From Oreochromis niloticus (taxonomy: Eukaryota; Chordata; Actinopteri; Cichliformes; Cichlidae), in NCBI RefSeq assembly GCF_001858045.2, contig NC_031967.2, positions 19,055,208 to 19,119,207 on the forward strand: a stretch of DNA of 64,000 nt. Reading direction: 5' to 3'. Numbering within the stretch: the stretch's first letter is position 1; each line of letters begins with the position of its first letter. Shown piece by piece: positions 10,830-23,940 of this stretch. The notes under the pieces are model-generated. The model ran no database searches and was not told the DNA's origin. It saw only the letters and a program-made list of their open reading frames with translations. Made by a program: the position numbers and the translations under genes.

Positions 10830-12560
10830 GTGTTTTTCTGCAAGTGTGCTGCAGTGTTTCAATGCTTCCTTCTTGGTGTCTGTCCAGTAACACCAGTTTT
10901 TTATTAGTGCTTTTTTATAGTAAACATCAAATAAAGTTACAGATATTTCTCTGGGTGTTTTGTTGAAACACTTGGGTTCTTTTTAACCTCTTTGAGGACC
11001 TTGTGCTCATCTCTATAATGTCTGCGGTGAAAATTATTCCGATCGAGGTATGCTTCACGCCGAGCAGAGTCCATCAGTACAGATTTTGTACCTCAGTTTA
11101 TAAAAACAGAGGGTTGAGGCGCTCCCCTATAGCCTGCACTTCCAATCCAATCTCATTAATTTGTGGACCAGACTACAAGTAGATTTTGTTGTTGTTAGCA
11201 CAAAGATTCACATAGTGAGTTTTTTTCCCCCTACACTGGCTCTGAATCATCGATGTGTTGGTAGCTTGGCCAGATTGTTTGGATGAAGATCAGACCGCAT
11301 TTTGTGAATAATCAGTTCAGGAAACCTTGTAAATCCAAAAGGTTTGCAAACATTTTTTTCATGCACCTGTGCGCTTGAAGAATTTCTGCCTTTATTTAGT
11401 TTTTTATATCAATAAAACATATTTTTCATATCCAGTCTCAGAACATATTTTAATATGCATCACTTTAAAAACTAAGTAGATTTTTTTGAAAGTAGCTCTT
11501 AAAATAGTCAGTTGAAACAACAGCGTCTTGTTATTCCCCAGCCTGAGATGTGGCAGCTCCCTGCAGTGTTTTACAAGTGCTAATGCTTGTGGGTACACTG
11601 TGGCCTCACTGTTTCCCTGTACAAGGCCAAGGTATGTGATCGCGCTTTGTAGACATACTGCAGCAATCCAGTCGAAATGTTTACCTGAATAAAGTTATAT
11701 TTCTTCAATTAATAACAAACAGCAGTTTGTCCAAACAGCAACTAGAACTTTTCTTCCTTATTGTGCAAAAACTTTGATAGCGCAGCAGAGGTTAGCAGAT
11801 GGCAGAACATTCCTTGCTACCTGTATGATTGCATAATCCTCTTTTACAGTGCAGTGTCAAGACTCTACCCAAGCATAAACAAAACTGTTGTTGTGTGAGA
11901 AAGGGTTTCTCAGAGCCACATGGCAACTGTTGATACTGGGCAGACACTGAGCTGCTTCACTGAGCACATTCCGATTCTCACATAGCTGCAAGAAAAAACA
12001 ACCCCGAAATCAGTCAGATCACCAGAGGGAGAAAGAGGGAGCTATAGGGAGGAATGTAACAGGAACACACAGAAAAGTAGGGACAACAACTTCAAAAGTT
12101 TTGACTTACATGTGTTGTGGTCACTTTAAATTTGAAAATGTATGAGGTAAGCTAAAGCTCCAGATAGCAGAAATCTCAAAAAAGCCAAGCGGTTTTCTAG
12201 TTCCTTCTTTAATCAAAATATGTACGTGTTAAAATGTCAGGTGACCTCTCCTCCCCTAAACAATATCTATCCTTTATCTTAATCCTAGAAACACAGTTGG
12301 AGTATTTATAACTGCATGAGAATACTGCTGCCGCTCTCATTCTGGGGTAAATATTAATCCACCTACCTCACCACGAGGACTGCAGACGACAGCTTGAAAA
12401 CAAAACTGTTTTATTGTTTCCCTAAGTGCCTACTGCCAAGACATAATTTGGCACAAAGCATTTTGTGAACTTCAGGTGCTGCTTCCAGAATATTTCATCA
12501 TATTTTCAGACAACTAGTAAATAAGTGTGTTTGTTAAAATATTAAACTCTCCTCTTTTAA
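10830..12560. other. No gene recognised
   Basis: AT-rich sequence with no recognisable gene or named repeat. Confidence 0.5.
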
Positions 12561-13560
12561 AAGAGAAATGCTTTTTTTTTTTTTTTGCTTCCTGCTAGTT
12601 ACAGCTTTGAGTTTATTGTGCGAATACGAAAATGTAGAACTTTCTTATTTTAGGTGAAATTCAGGATTTCATGATAAAATTGATAAAACTGATAAAACGT
12701 TATTAATTACTGTTTAAAATTCAATGCTAATATCTTTTCATGACATGCTAATAAGTTGTCATTGTCTTCTTGTAAAGTTGTTACTCTGTTATAAAAACTT
12801 TGTATACAGTTAATAAATAATTTGTAATGCTGCAGTAAAGTTTAATTGGATAGCAATTAGAGAGCTTTAAATGTTTATAATACTTAATATTATTAATAAT
12901 AATAATAGCTTTGCTCAGTTTAGGCACAAAACTACCTGGTTAGGGTTCGGAAAAGACAACCGCTTTGATTAAAGAAAAAAAAAGGAACTGCAATAATAAA
13001 GTTATATTTTGCAAAAATGACGCTTGGGCACCTGCTTTATTAAAATGAACCACACCTGAGTACCGATATGTCCAGTAGCAGTCTAAATTTCGCCACTAAA
13101 GTTATGTTACAGCACTGAAACCATTATTGACATCATGGGAATGATCAGTAATAAAAAAGTTATGATGCAGATTTGACCAATATTCAAGTAATAAAATATA
13201 TCAAATGCTACCTCTGTTAAATGTTGTTCAGACCTAATTGTTTCTCATCAACAATAAAACACCAAATAATGGGACAATGGTTGGAAATTAGCAATAGCTA
13301 TGAACATATGTGCAGTACATCAGTTTCATGTTTTATACTTGGACTATGTTAAACTGCACTGTCCCTTTAAATAAAAAATATTATTATTATCAACTATAAA
13401 ACACCAAATAATGCAATATGTAATTTATAAACCTTAGATATACTGAAGGCATTATAAATATTATACTACCATTATCATTTAACATGAATAATAAACAATA
13501 ATAATAAGTCAATAACAATTTGTGAATGATTGATTGATTTGATTATTATTATTTAGCCAG
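12561..13560. other. Strongly AT-rich segment with ATT/AAT runs
   Basis: There is a T run near 12571-12586 and several short trinucleotide runs: aataataata near 12893 and 13500, and attattatt near 13380 and 13545. A phrase of about 25 bases, caataaaacaccaaataatg with flanking tcatcaa, occurs at 13245-13271 and again slightly changed at 13389-13413. No gene recognised. Confidence 0.6.
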
Positions 13561-15167
13561 TCATTAAATCTTGCAGCATAGTTTAGCCTCTCATCCTGGG
13601 GAAATGTGGTCCAGGTATTTACACATTAATGCACAAATATACAAAGATAGATTGAGAAATAGATACCTGCAGCAGATTTGCTTGAATATGAATACACATT
13701 ACAAACCCCAAGGGTCTTTTTTATTGTCACATTCTGAACCTGTCAAGTATACATCACTCATGTAACACCTACCTTATTAATCTTTAATGCGTCACATTAT
13801 ACAGGATTCATATGCTGCTTGTAAATCATTTACATAACAGGGGGAAAACGATGTATTTGTCACTTAAAATTTATGATTGTGATCCACTTGAAAACATATG
13901 CTTATCTCATGCTCAGAAATAGTGATTTTTATGACTTGATTGCCTTGTGCAACGTCTGAGCTGTTAGGCAATTTGTAGGGAAAAAAGGTTCTTTTTTCCC
14001 CCCTTCTGAAGTGAATCTCTGATTTGCTGTAAATGCAATTGATGTTTATTTCTTTAGAAATGAGTTATTGGCATATTCTCAAATCCGAGCTTTCCCAATC
14101 CCCCTTCTACAGCTCAGCTCAACAGCTCAGCGATCAATCACTGGCAGCTCTCCTCCTTCCTTTCCTGCTGTATCCCCTATGGTGTGTGAGTCAGCCTAGA
14201 TTTTCAAGAATTAGAAACTCATATTATCTAGGCTGTGGACACAGAAATGTTTGCTTTGCTTTACTTTTTAAACACCTAGAAAAAAGTGGGCAAAAAAAAA
14301 GTAAGTTGAAGCGTTTCTAAGAAGCTGTGTTTGCAGTTTGAAATATGTGTCTTTAAAGTCGTGAGGGTAGATCTACATGCTGATAGATTAATTTACATTT
14401 TGACTGTTTATTATCTCATATGCTTGCCTAGGAAAAAAAAAATAGCAGCACATGCCTTCTCATAGCAGTAGAAGGTGATGAAAAATGGTGCAAGGGTTGA
14501 AATTATTTTCTTTGATTCTCCAGACCATTGGGGGATTTCTCTCAGCAGGCTGATGAAAAGTTAGACTAAAATCTAATAGAAAAGTCTCCAGTCTGATACC
14601 CGTATGGTCTGAAGCTGCTGGAAATCATTTGTAAGACTATGTCTCTCTCACCCACTTCCAACTTTTACGACTTCAAAACGCTCAGCATTTTTCTTCAAGT
14701 GTGTCAAATTTGAATGAGGACATTATTCGGCTTTCTGAGCCCGTTCGTACTTTTCCAAAAGCAACGGAATCAGCTTTAATGCCTTATTAGGCTTCGCGAG
14801 AATTTCCCAAAGGATAACAATCATATCAGCCAGCTGAAATAGGAGGACAGTGCAGATGAGATTTATATCTGCCCACATGGGTTCATTCACCAGCAATGGA
14901 GTCGATAATGAAACGTTGCCTTGTCGTTAAGGAAGCCAGAATAAAGTTACGGGTTTTTTTTTTTAGAAACGCTTGTTAAGATACATCGATATACTCATGA
15001 AAACGTCCATGTAATCTACTACTATGTACTTGCAAATATTTGTTGAACTATTATACCAGTTTAAAAAAAACCAAAACATATAAACAAAGTAACAAACAAA
15101 TCCAACATTGTTTCATGAGCTAATGCTTACTGAAAATTGAAGAAAATCCCATTCCTTATATTCTTCA
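13561..15167. other. No gene recognised
   Basis: Mixed-composition sequence. The 95-codon frame at 14033-14320 has no recognisable domain. I see no repeat family I can name. Confidence 0.5.
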
Positions 15168-15722
15168 ATTCAATTTTATTTATATAGCGCCAAATCACAA
15201 CAACAGTCGCCTCAAGGTGCTTTATATTGTAAGGTAGACCCTACAATAATGCATACAGAGAAAAATACCCAAGAATCATATGACCCCCTATGAGCAAGCA
15301 CTTTGGCGACAGTGGGAAGGAAAAACTCCCTTTTAACAGGAAGAAACCTCCGGCAGAACCAGGCTCAGGGAGGGGCGGGGCCATCTGCTCCGACCGGTTG
15401 GGGTGAGAGAAGGAAAACAGGATGAAAGACATGCTGTGGAAGAGAGACAGAGATTAATAACAGATATGATTCGATGCAGAGAAGTCTATTAACACATGTC
15501 GAGTGAGAAAGGTGACTGGAGAGGAAAAACTCAATGCATCATGGGAATCCCCCAGCAGCCTACGTCTATTGCAGCATAACTAAGGGAGGATTCAGGGTCA
15601 CCTGATCCAGCCCTAACTATATGCTTTAGCAAAAAGGAAAGTTTTAAGTCTAATCTTAAAACTAGAGATAGTGTCTGTCTCCCGAATCCAAACTGGAAGC
15701 TGGTTCCACAGAAGAGGGGCCT
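15168..15722 (+). repeat. Main teleost dispersed repeat, longest copy (about 555 bp)
   Basis: It starts attcaattttatttatatag, continues with caacaacagtcgcctcaagg, and carries the block gtgggaaggaaaaactccct, gaagaaacctccggcagaac and ggttggggtgagagaagg. It then runs through gattcgatgcagagaagtc to an end near ggttccacagaagaggggcc. I recognise this order from percomorph, including cichlid, genomes. It has no meaningful reading frame. The copy stops in the middle of the usual family sequence after agaggggcc, so it is 3' truncated or rearranged there. Confidence 0.85.
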
Positions 15723-17331
15723 TGCAGTGTTGAGGATAAACAAATTAGATTTTCAGGTGAGGGGCAGTGTAGGCTTGGGAGAAAAGTTTTTTTTAAAGGT
15801 AATCCTGAGTGAAGATCTGCCAGTAACATCTTTGAAGGGTATGGCAAGGACAGAGAGGCGGGTGCCAGCAGTCAGGACCATCCTCAAACAAACGCCTTTA
15901 CCAGAGAGGGGATTAAGCCTTGGGCTTTGAGTGTAGGAGTTGGATTGAACTGTGCAGGAATGTTGAAAATACAGCAGAAGTACCTTTTCCCCCCTGAATG
16001 TTACAGATGCCTTAGATTGAATGAGGTGTATGATAGGGGGGAGAAAAAAAACAGCCCAGTTTTGCTGAATTTCCTGCATATATTCAAGTGCAAATGTTTC
16101 TATCAAGTAGATTACTCTGTAGAATCTCCCTGACCTTTCTCACGGCGTAGTAGGCACAACCTGGAGATTTCCATCAATCTCACAATGGCTGCAGCTCAAC
16201 AAATAAATCAAGAGTGTCATGCATGCAAAGCTGCAGAAATCATAGCTATGAGAGTAAAGAGAAAACATTCTATAGCTTTCGCCCAGATTGTCTCTAAAGA
16301 CGGTAGATATTGGATCACCTTGTTTGCAAGAAATACCTCTCAATGCAGAGACTAGATTAACACAAGCTGTGCTTCTGCACCATCTTATTTTTCACTTTTT
16401 GTTCACTTCACACTGAAGGACCTTGCTACAGTGCAATGCTGTGGGGAAAACCGAATGAACAACCTTCCCTGGGAGACTAATAATATCATGGATCCTGAGT
16501 GCTTGCTCTCTGTGATGAGCCCTAACAGAAGGCTTGACAGGAGAAAATGATGTGTTGTTCTCTGCTGGGATAACGGTCCAGGTCCCCCTCAGACGATTGC
16601 TGCTGAGATATGAAGTGTACATAAACTACAGGTTTTTTAGATCCTCGAGGGTCCACGAGGGAAGAGAAACTTGTAGAGCAGGGGAAATGAGTGACACCGA
16701 GGAGTAAATGGGGCTGCTGAGAGACCCTCAAGTACCGTGCGCGCATGTGTGCGCTCTGTCAGTCTCTCAACACATACAAACAGAGACAGCACACACACTT
16801 CAAAGCATCTGCAAATTCAAGACACACTTGAAGTGAAGTACAGCAAATGACTTGCCGAGTTGAATCCTCAACATTTCTGCGAATCTTTCATCACTGAGAC
16901 AAACATCTCCTGCATAAAGCACAGGGGCGCACCGCTCAGACGGCCATAATGGTCCGAGGCTCTGACTTATACTTTAAAGGTATGAGTAGTAAATTGAAGC
17001 CTTAATGAAAATATGCAGATATGCAGTAACAAATAACCACTGCAACATCAAATGAGAATTAATGGTGTTCTTAAGTGTCATTTAACAGCAAAAAACAACA
17101 TGAGAACATAATAAATTACATTTACTTCTTGGGTTTATGGCATTTCTCACTTATTTAACAGTTTGTACAAATAAGACAATTCATTGATTGATTGAGGAAA
17201 TAATCAGCAGATTAATCGATACTGAAAATGATTATTATATTCAGCCATTTAAAATGAAATTTCATTTTTAACATAACACCAGCTGGACAACAAATGTAGC
17301 ATATGCTGTATTGGTTAAACAAAACAGTATA
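15723..17331. other. No gene recognised; short alternating purine-pyrimidine run
   Basis: The 117-codon minus frame at 15753-16106 has no recognisable domain. At 16736-16754 cgtgcgcgcatgtgtgcgc alternates pyrimidine and purine without a break over 19 bases, a pattern that can adopt Z-form DNA. Nothing else was recognised. Confidence 0.5.
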
Positions 17332-18608
17332 CACTTACAAGACACTTTATTAGGTACACCCCTTCAGCTGCTCTTTAACAAACATATATAATCAGCCAAT
17401 CACATGGCAGCAACTCAGTAGACATGGTCAGGGCGATCTGCCAAAGTTTAAACTGAGCATCAGAATGAGGAAGAAAGGTGGTTTAAATGACTTTGAATGC
17501 TGGTTGTTGGTGCCAGATGGTTTGGTCCAAGTAACAAGGTTAGTAAAATTAACTAAAACTAGAACTGGCTAAAACTAGATGTGAGGAAAAAAAAAACATT
17601 TTCGTAAACTAAAATAAAAACAAAAGCTGAACTACTGAAAAGAAATGTGCTTAACTTAAACAGTTGTGTGAATTTTGAAAACTATGTAAAATAAAATGAA
17701 AGGTTTAATATTTGTTACTTTGGTTAAATAAATAAAAAAACAAACAAATTATTACAAGTTGCCTGATAAGTCATTGAAAGACATGACTGCTTTTAAAAAC
17801 TTGTGCGTTTTTATTGAAATACCTGTATCAAATATTGTAAATCTTGTCTCTTACAGAGGCGGATCTGCTGGGGTGGCATGTGCCACACTAACATCATCTC
17901 TTGCCACCTTAGTTGTTTATTAAAATAAAATAGCGTTAACACAAAATTAACATTGAATATGAAATCTGAAATTCTGATGTTTTGCATAACGTCCCCCCAC
18001 CCCCCTGAAGGTGGCCCTTAAAACTGCTTTATTTCTGGTTGTCAGTAGCAACCAATGCCTATGATTGGTGCCAGAGCACATTTTTTAAACTAACACCACA
18101 GGGATTTCAGATTTCAGCACAGCTTGACGATTGTGACACTCTGGAAATGGCATAAAGGTGCCATTAGCCCCATAAATCATGAAAAATTAGGTTTGAATTT
18201 TTGGTGAAAAATATATGATTTTGTGACTGCAGATTTCTGAATTTTTTTGTTTAAATTTAAGCATGTAACACATTTTTAAATATACTCATAACAAACATAT
18301 ATGGCACATAACAGAATGATAACTTCTGCAAATAAGTAAAGAAATGCCTTTGATTTTGCCATAAATGACCATATAACTGGTTCCTTGAATACAACAGTGA
18401 GTGGACTGTACTCAAATTGCACATTTGTGGTGAACCAGGAGATCCACATCACTGATCTGCAGCAACCGCGTGATGCTAGCATGGAAATATGGATCAAAAT
18501 CTCTGAGGGACGTTGAATCTATGTTGCAAAGATTGAAGCAAACTCTGAACGCAAAAGAGGGTCCAACTTGTTACTAGCAAGGTGTATCTAATAAAATGAC
18601 CAGTGAGT
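17332..18608 (+). mobile_element. Tc1-like transposon, family B, copy 1: both ends kept, centre replaced
   Basis: The left end reads cactttattaggtacacc just inside a TA at 17330-17331. The right end, ggtgtatctaataaaatgac, is its inverse. The 5' coding start near 17465 reads M-R-K-K-G-G-L-N-D-F-E, matching the N-terminus of this Tc1-like family. The 3' part from about 18365 encodes W-F-L-E, V-L-K, then L-Q-Q, R-D-A and the tail up to the G-G-P-like end. The segment that should hold the final catalytic acid (P-D-L-N-P-I-E-H-L-W) is deleted. Between about 17535 and 18360 the family sequence is missing and replaced by unrelated AT-rich sequence, including a gttagtaaaattaactaaaa phrase that itself resembles a dispersed repeat. 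The element is inactive. Confidence 0.75.
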
Positions 18609-18993
18609 TTAAAATCTTTTACGAGGCACATAAGAACCGAGGACTCAGTATTACCTTGTCACTGTGCAGTTATTATCATTCTCATTACCATTCTCCTCTG
18701 CCTCTCGTATTCTACCTGTGCACACTTTAATAACTGTGCAACATGATCAGCTTTGACAGTGCACAGGTGAAGATGAGTGGCACCATCCCTATATGACTGA
18801 CCTATTTATTTCCCCTCTCTTGATAAAAAGGAGAGCTCCCTTTCCAAATCCGCCCGAATTACACAGAGCAAGCCTCCCGAGAGGTCTGTTTGAATCCACT
18901 CCACCTAGATTCACAAGTAAAAATAAAAAAATGTGAGTTCTGGATATGCAGATGTACAGTTTGTAACTGTGTAGCAGTAATAATAACAATTTC
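18609..18993. other. No gene recognised
   Basis: Unique-looking sequence between two repeats. Nothing recognised. Confidence 0.5.
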
Positions 18994-19180
18994 TATATAT
19001 GTATATATAGCACGTTTCGAAAAAAACAGGTTACAAAAAGTATCACGGTTACATAAACAGATGAACCTAACGAGTTTCCCTTCAGCCAGCACTTGGCAAC
19101 AGTCGGGTGGAAGAAATATTTTAACGGTGAGAAACCTCAGACGGAACCAGGCTCGTTGTGGGCGACCGTCTGGCTCAACT
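18994..19180 (+). repeat. Main teleost dispersed repeat, copy 3 (diverged)
   Basis: It shows tatatatagcacgtttcg at the start, then cagcacttggcaacagtcgg, a decayed aaaaactccc block, gtgagaaacctcagacggaa and ccaggctcg before a gtctggctcaactgg end. The order agrees with 15168-15722, but with many substitutions and a large internal loss between the start and the cagtcgg block. Confidence 0.65.
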
Positions 19181-20594
19181 GGATGGATGGATGTACAATA
19201 GAGGAGATGAGAGAAAAAAGATGTAGGTGGTTGTAGTTTCAAATTTTACTGTAAATACTGTGAATCTATCATTGTATAAGACAATAATGCATCACAGATC
19301 AGCAATCCTCAAACAAAACCATATGTTTATTTGCTGCTAATGATGTTTCAAAGCTCTATTTGCTGTTGACGTTCTATTAGGGCACATTTCAGGACGAGCA
19401 AGGGCAAGAAAATCTAAAGTTTGAGCTCTGAGTTATTGGCGTATACAAATCTCCCAACTTGTAAATTGGGCGACATGGGAAAACCCTTGGCAATACATTA
19501 GAAGGATGTTCAAAGCCAAAGCATCCCATCGATTTGACCTGTGTGGGCCTCGCAAGCATGAGCTATTAGTATATTCTCAGATGCTGTTTTCAGATTTGTT
19601 TGTGTAAACGAGGTCCCACGACATTTCTGTGGTAAACAGCTCCAGCTATCAATCTGCTAGATAGCAGGGACACAATAACCTGTCCTTGGGCATTCACTCT
19701 AGTCTTTTTTTATCCTGCGTGCTACTGTAATAGCCCTCATTTTCCTTCAGTTTCTGTTTTTTTTCCCTTCCGAGTAAAATGTTCCAAACATTCACTGGGC
19801 TCGTCTTCTACAATTAAATTCTGAACAGACTTGCGGTGAGTGTTTCAAAGGGCCTTTTGTTACACACATAAGAGCTGCTTTACTAACAACAACCATTACG
19901 ATGGAGGAGAGCTACATATTTATTTTACAATAGGCCAGTGATGAGTGGAAGGCAGGCAGTTTTTCTTCGAGGATCCATGTGAGGTTTGATGTGTGGATTT
20001 ATTGGTTAAAAATATCGGCTTTTATATCCATCTCGAGGAGAAAGTAAACATTCCTGGGGGTCTCATTAATAGATTGCTTGATAACTTTCTATTTGTTGTA
20101 CCGTTCACTCCGGGAACATCGCTGCTGACCAATAAATAACGAAGACCGATCCTACACAGATTTTTTTTTGGCCTTACTTTCTTTTGATTGATAATATTGC
20201 TGAGCAATGTGGCTGTGTGTGCAAATCACTGCAATTGCATCAGGACTTTCAGTGCATCACTAAAAGTGAATTAAAGAGCAAAATCAACCGTCACTGGCAG
20301 CAGGCTTGACCTGTCATATTTTAATACTCCAGAGAGGAATCTAATATCCCTGTCCACACGATATCAGTGTTCCAGACTTTCAGAAGTGGAATAGTACAGC
20401 TTTAGGTATTTATACATAGGTTGAATATTTCCATTTCATGCTATGTTATGCGTCAGAGTGAAATATTGTACTATTGCTTCATTGCTATCCATACATTTGA
20501 CAATGACAGAGTTAGAAACACTGAAAATGACCAGTTGTTATCAGTTACAATGGGAAAATGTTGCTTCCTCATATAATACATTACAGCTAGCTCT
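19181..20594. other. No gene recognised
   Basis: Mixed composition with no recognisable gene. A pyrimidine-rich tract lies around 19740-19770. No named repeat seen. Confidence 0.5.
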
Positions 20595-20790
20595 AGTTAC
20601 TTTCAGCTGCTCCCCTATTTCCCAAGAGGTCACCACTGCAGATGGATCCACATGTTTGATTTGGCACGCTTTCCAACACAACCCTCCCATTTCATTTGTG
20701 CTTGGGACCAGCACAAAAAGAACACTAGCTTGTGGCCGGCCCCCGAAGCTGGTTTTGGCTCTCCATAGGGTCTCAAACTGGGGATCCTTT
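20595..20790 (+). repeat. Relic of another teleost dispersed repeat
   Basis: The phrases atgtttgatttggcacgct, caacacaaccctcccattt and gcttgggaccagcacaaaaa occur in the order I know from an abundant fish repeat whose full form ends near a short G-rich tail. The 126-codon plus frame at 20443-20823 runs through this repeat and is therefore unlikely to be a gene. The boundaries are approximate. Confidence 0.5.
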
Positions 20791-23700
20791 AAGTGTAATG
20801 CAAATGTGCCCCCCCCTCATTGAGTCACTATATAATCTTGCATAAATAACACTGATTAGCACTTCTTGTTTATCAGTTATGAGTTGTATGACTTCCAATA
20901 TGTAAGGACAATTTGCATAAATATATTTCTACCTTTATGTACTCCTACCACATATGTTGTTATTGTTCTACATGCAAGCGTGTTATCGCTCCTGAGCGAC
21001 ACAGGCGTGATGATTTGAAAGCACCGTCGCAAAAAACATATGGCAGAAATGCAAAGAACAAACAATGGCTAAGAAAACGGGTAATGCCAATAATAGAACA
21101 TAACAATTAGCACAATAATGTAATTACACATATCAGTCATGGACACTTCATTAGCTAATTCAGCATTTTTAAAAGCTTTTTCTGTCATCTTGAATGTATT
21201 TAGATCCATGAACAGTATTTTTTCTTCAATAGTTTTGGAACAAACTTCACTGTAGAATTTTTTTCCTTCGTTTCCGTCCAACACATGGCCAAAAAAAGGC
21301 AGCCTAGATATTAATCCAGAAACAAACAAACTACCTTTAAGGCTATTTTGACACTCAAGAGTCAAAGCACCCTCTGTTCCTCACCTGAGTACTGGGTCCA
21401 AATTGCGCACAAAGAGAACCACGGTAACTCGAGGCTTTCAGAATGAGGTTTAGACAGACTAATTTCAATTTGCTTCTACTCTGTTTGCTGCGTAGGAAAA
21501 AAGGGGACTGTGTGATCACACTGTTGACAAAGACAGCGACATCAAGCGAGCTACATTAAGCTACATCAAGCAAGCAAGACAGATGGAGTTTACACAGTAA
21601 AACAAAAGATTTTGGTCAGAGACCAAGAGACACGGTGGATAACACAAACTGGAAATAAGACCCATGTGCCTGTTCTGATCTTTTGTTATCTTTATCTCAT
21701 GAATACAGCTCAAAAACACAGCGACGTGCAAAACTACCCAAGCTGATTAGTAACCGACGGAGTATTTATGAGAAAACTTTAGATTTGATTATACATCTTC
21801 TTTTAAATTAGGGTTGCTGAATACAGAAGAACCCTGATAGGTATTGGCTGAAAAAGCAGAGTTATTGGACTTCATATAGGAAATCTGCTGGCTGAGTGTG
21901 CACGTCTCTCCACACTCTACTAGGTTCTGAATCTGAACGCTGGATAACAAGCAGAAACAGTACAAAGTGGATAGCCGCCATGCAACAACAAACCTATGTG
22001 AATAGAAGTCGAGGGATTAAATTTTAATGTCTATTTGGTTCTCATTATACTTAGATGGTGCATCGCGAAAATACAAACAGACCTGTTACAGAGACAGCTT
22101 CAGATGTTTGTCTTAGCCATTTCCAAGCCAATTTCCAAAGCAGTTGGCATTCATCAACATTCTAACAATGTGCCTTGGCACCCAAAAGCCATTTGCAATA
22201 TTTCAGAGCGGGACAAAAAAAAACAAAAAACACAAGCGTCTGCTGTTTTTAGTTTCGTTCTGTTCTCAGACTGAGCATCTGGAGTTTCTTTTTGAGGAGA
22301 TTCAAAAACAAATAAGACTATGAGGGCTCCAGAGTTTCAGCAGGTCTTTGAGAGAGCCGCATCTCTCTTCCTCTATAACTCTCTCCCACCATGCTGTGTG
22401 TGGAGATAACACTCCATACATCATACTTTATATTCTACGAGACGCATTTATTATTTCTAAAATACCGTATATACGTATAGCGGTGAAATATTAATCATAA
22501 TCCGTGTAATTTTTTCTCACCCACCACAAAACTACTACGACAGCAGGCATCTTTCTCCCACCGCCTTCTCAACACTTTCGCTATTGAATCATTAAGATCT
22601 AGAAGGCTCGCACACTCCCTTAAACCATCCCTTATTTGCAATGCTAATGTGACCCCAAGTGAAGTCTGAGTGAAATGGATTCGCTTGAATAATACACCTA
22701 TGCTTACATCCTCCCACCTAGTTCCACCAAATTTTCACAAAAAGAGCAGTTTTGCATAAATGTGCCCCCCCGTGGGAGTGGCTGCTAACACAGAGACAGC
22801 CCTCTGAAGCCTGCTCGTCTTGATCTTTCAGTAGGGTAATCAGGAAGGCGATTGCCACGAAAACTGAGCAAACTTCAGAGCAGAGTTTTTAAAAAGTCGA
22901 CGTTTCCGCCTGAAAAAAGTTCAACATTGTAAATATATATATATATTTTTTTTTTGCTGTGGTTAAGAAAAATAAATTCCAGCTCCTAGAAGACAAAGAC
23001 AGCATCTGATTGCTTCGCCACACCTTGCCACCTCGCAGTAAGGCTCACGTAACTTTTTAAAATCGACTTCGACTTCCCATTTTACTCCCCCGGTGAGATA
23101 ACAAAAAAGCCGTTTTCGCCTTCTAATTCTCAACATTACGATTGCTTGTTTTTTCATTCTGACTCCCCGCTTATCACCTAAAACCAATCACAGGGTGGCC
23201 TGATAAAAAGGATATAATTAGAAAGTGGAAAAATAACACTTCTGCTCAGAGTGTAAAATGACTGCTGAGGGGACGCTTTGAGACGAGGGCAGCGTGCAGT
23301 CTGTTATTGTTCCTGTTGCCAAAGTGGGCCACAAAAACACACCTTGGAGCAATAGCAGTGCTGTGTGGAACCAGATGTACCCTTTTCCCTTTGGTGCCAC
23401 TTTTACTTGAAATATGTGTCTGTGCGCTGTCTTACTCAGTGCTTTAAATAGGAAGTCTTCTAATTTCATTTGTGTGCATTACTGTTATGCATGAAGCCAT
23501 TTGTATTTGTATTATTTGTGTGTGTGTGTGGGTGTGAGTGGGTACATGCCCATGGATAAAAGGTGGTAACATCTGTGGTTACATGTGGTGTCTAATACCA
23601 CTAGATCCAGGGTTTTAGGGCAGCAGAAATACCACAAAATTGTAACTGGTGTTCCTGTTTACAAGTGAAACTCAGTCGGCAACTGAATGCAGGGCAGGAA

Positions 23701-23878
23701 CTGCAGACACTAACAGTACTTAGTTAATGGCTGTTTGTGAATCTTAGGATTTTAGGATTTATAACCTTTTTTGTACTTTTTAGCATTTTTATGTTTTTCA
23801 TTTCATTTTGGAGAAAAATAATATTCACAGTTTATATAATACTTTCTCTGTAGATTACATGTTTTACTCCACATTTGA
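20791..23878. other. No gene recognised; two short simple repeats
   Basis: Mostly unique-looking sequence. An AT dinucleotide run followed by a T run lies at 22931-22955 and a TG run at 23517-23531. The 98-codon minus frame at 21069-21365 has no domain I recognise. Confidence 0.5.
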
Positions 23879-23940
23879 GGTGGGCGGATCCATCTAAATA
23901 TCGGTAGTATCGACCCAGCACATTTAAACAACAGACATTT
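23879..23940 (+). repeat. Fragment of the gtgggcgga repeat also seen at the right edge
   Basis: gtgggcggatccatctaaat followed by atcggtagtatcgac matches the start of the element at 63727-64000 (gtgggcggatcaatccaaat, then atcgattgtatcgat). Only the first 50-60 bases of the family are present here. Confidence 0.6.

Noticed and set aside
16736..16754. 19-base alternating purine-pyrimidine run as a functional Z-DNA site
   Set aside because: Too short and without an associated promoter. Kept only as a composition note.
20443..20823. 126-codon plus-strand frame
   Set aside because: More than half of it lies in a dispersed repeat (20595-20790) and the rest shows no domain.
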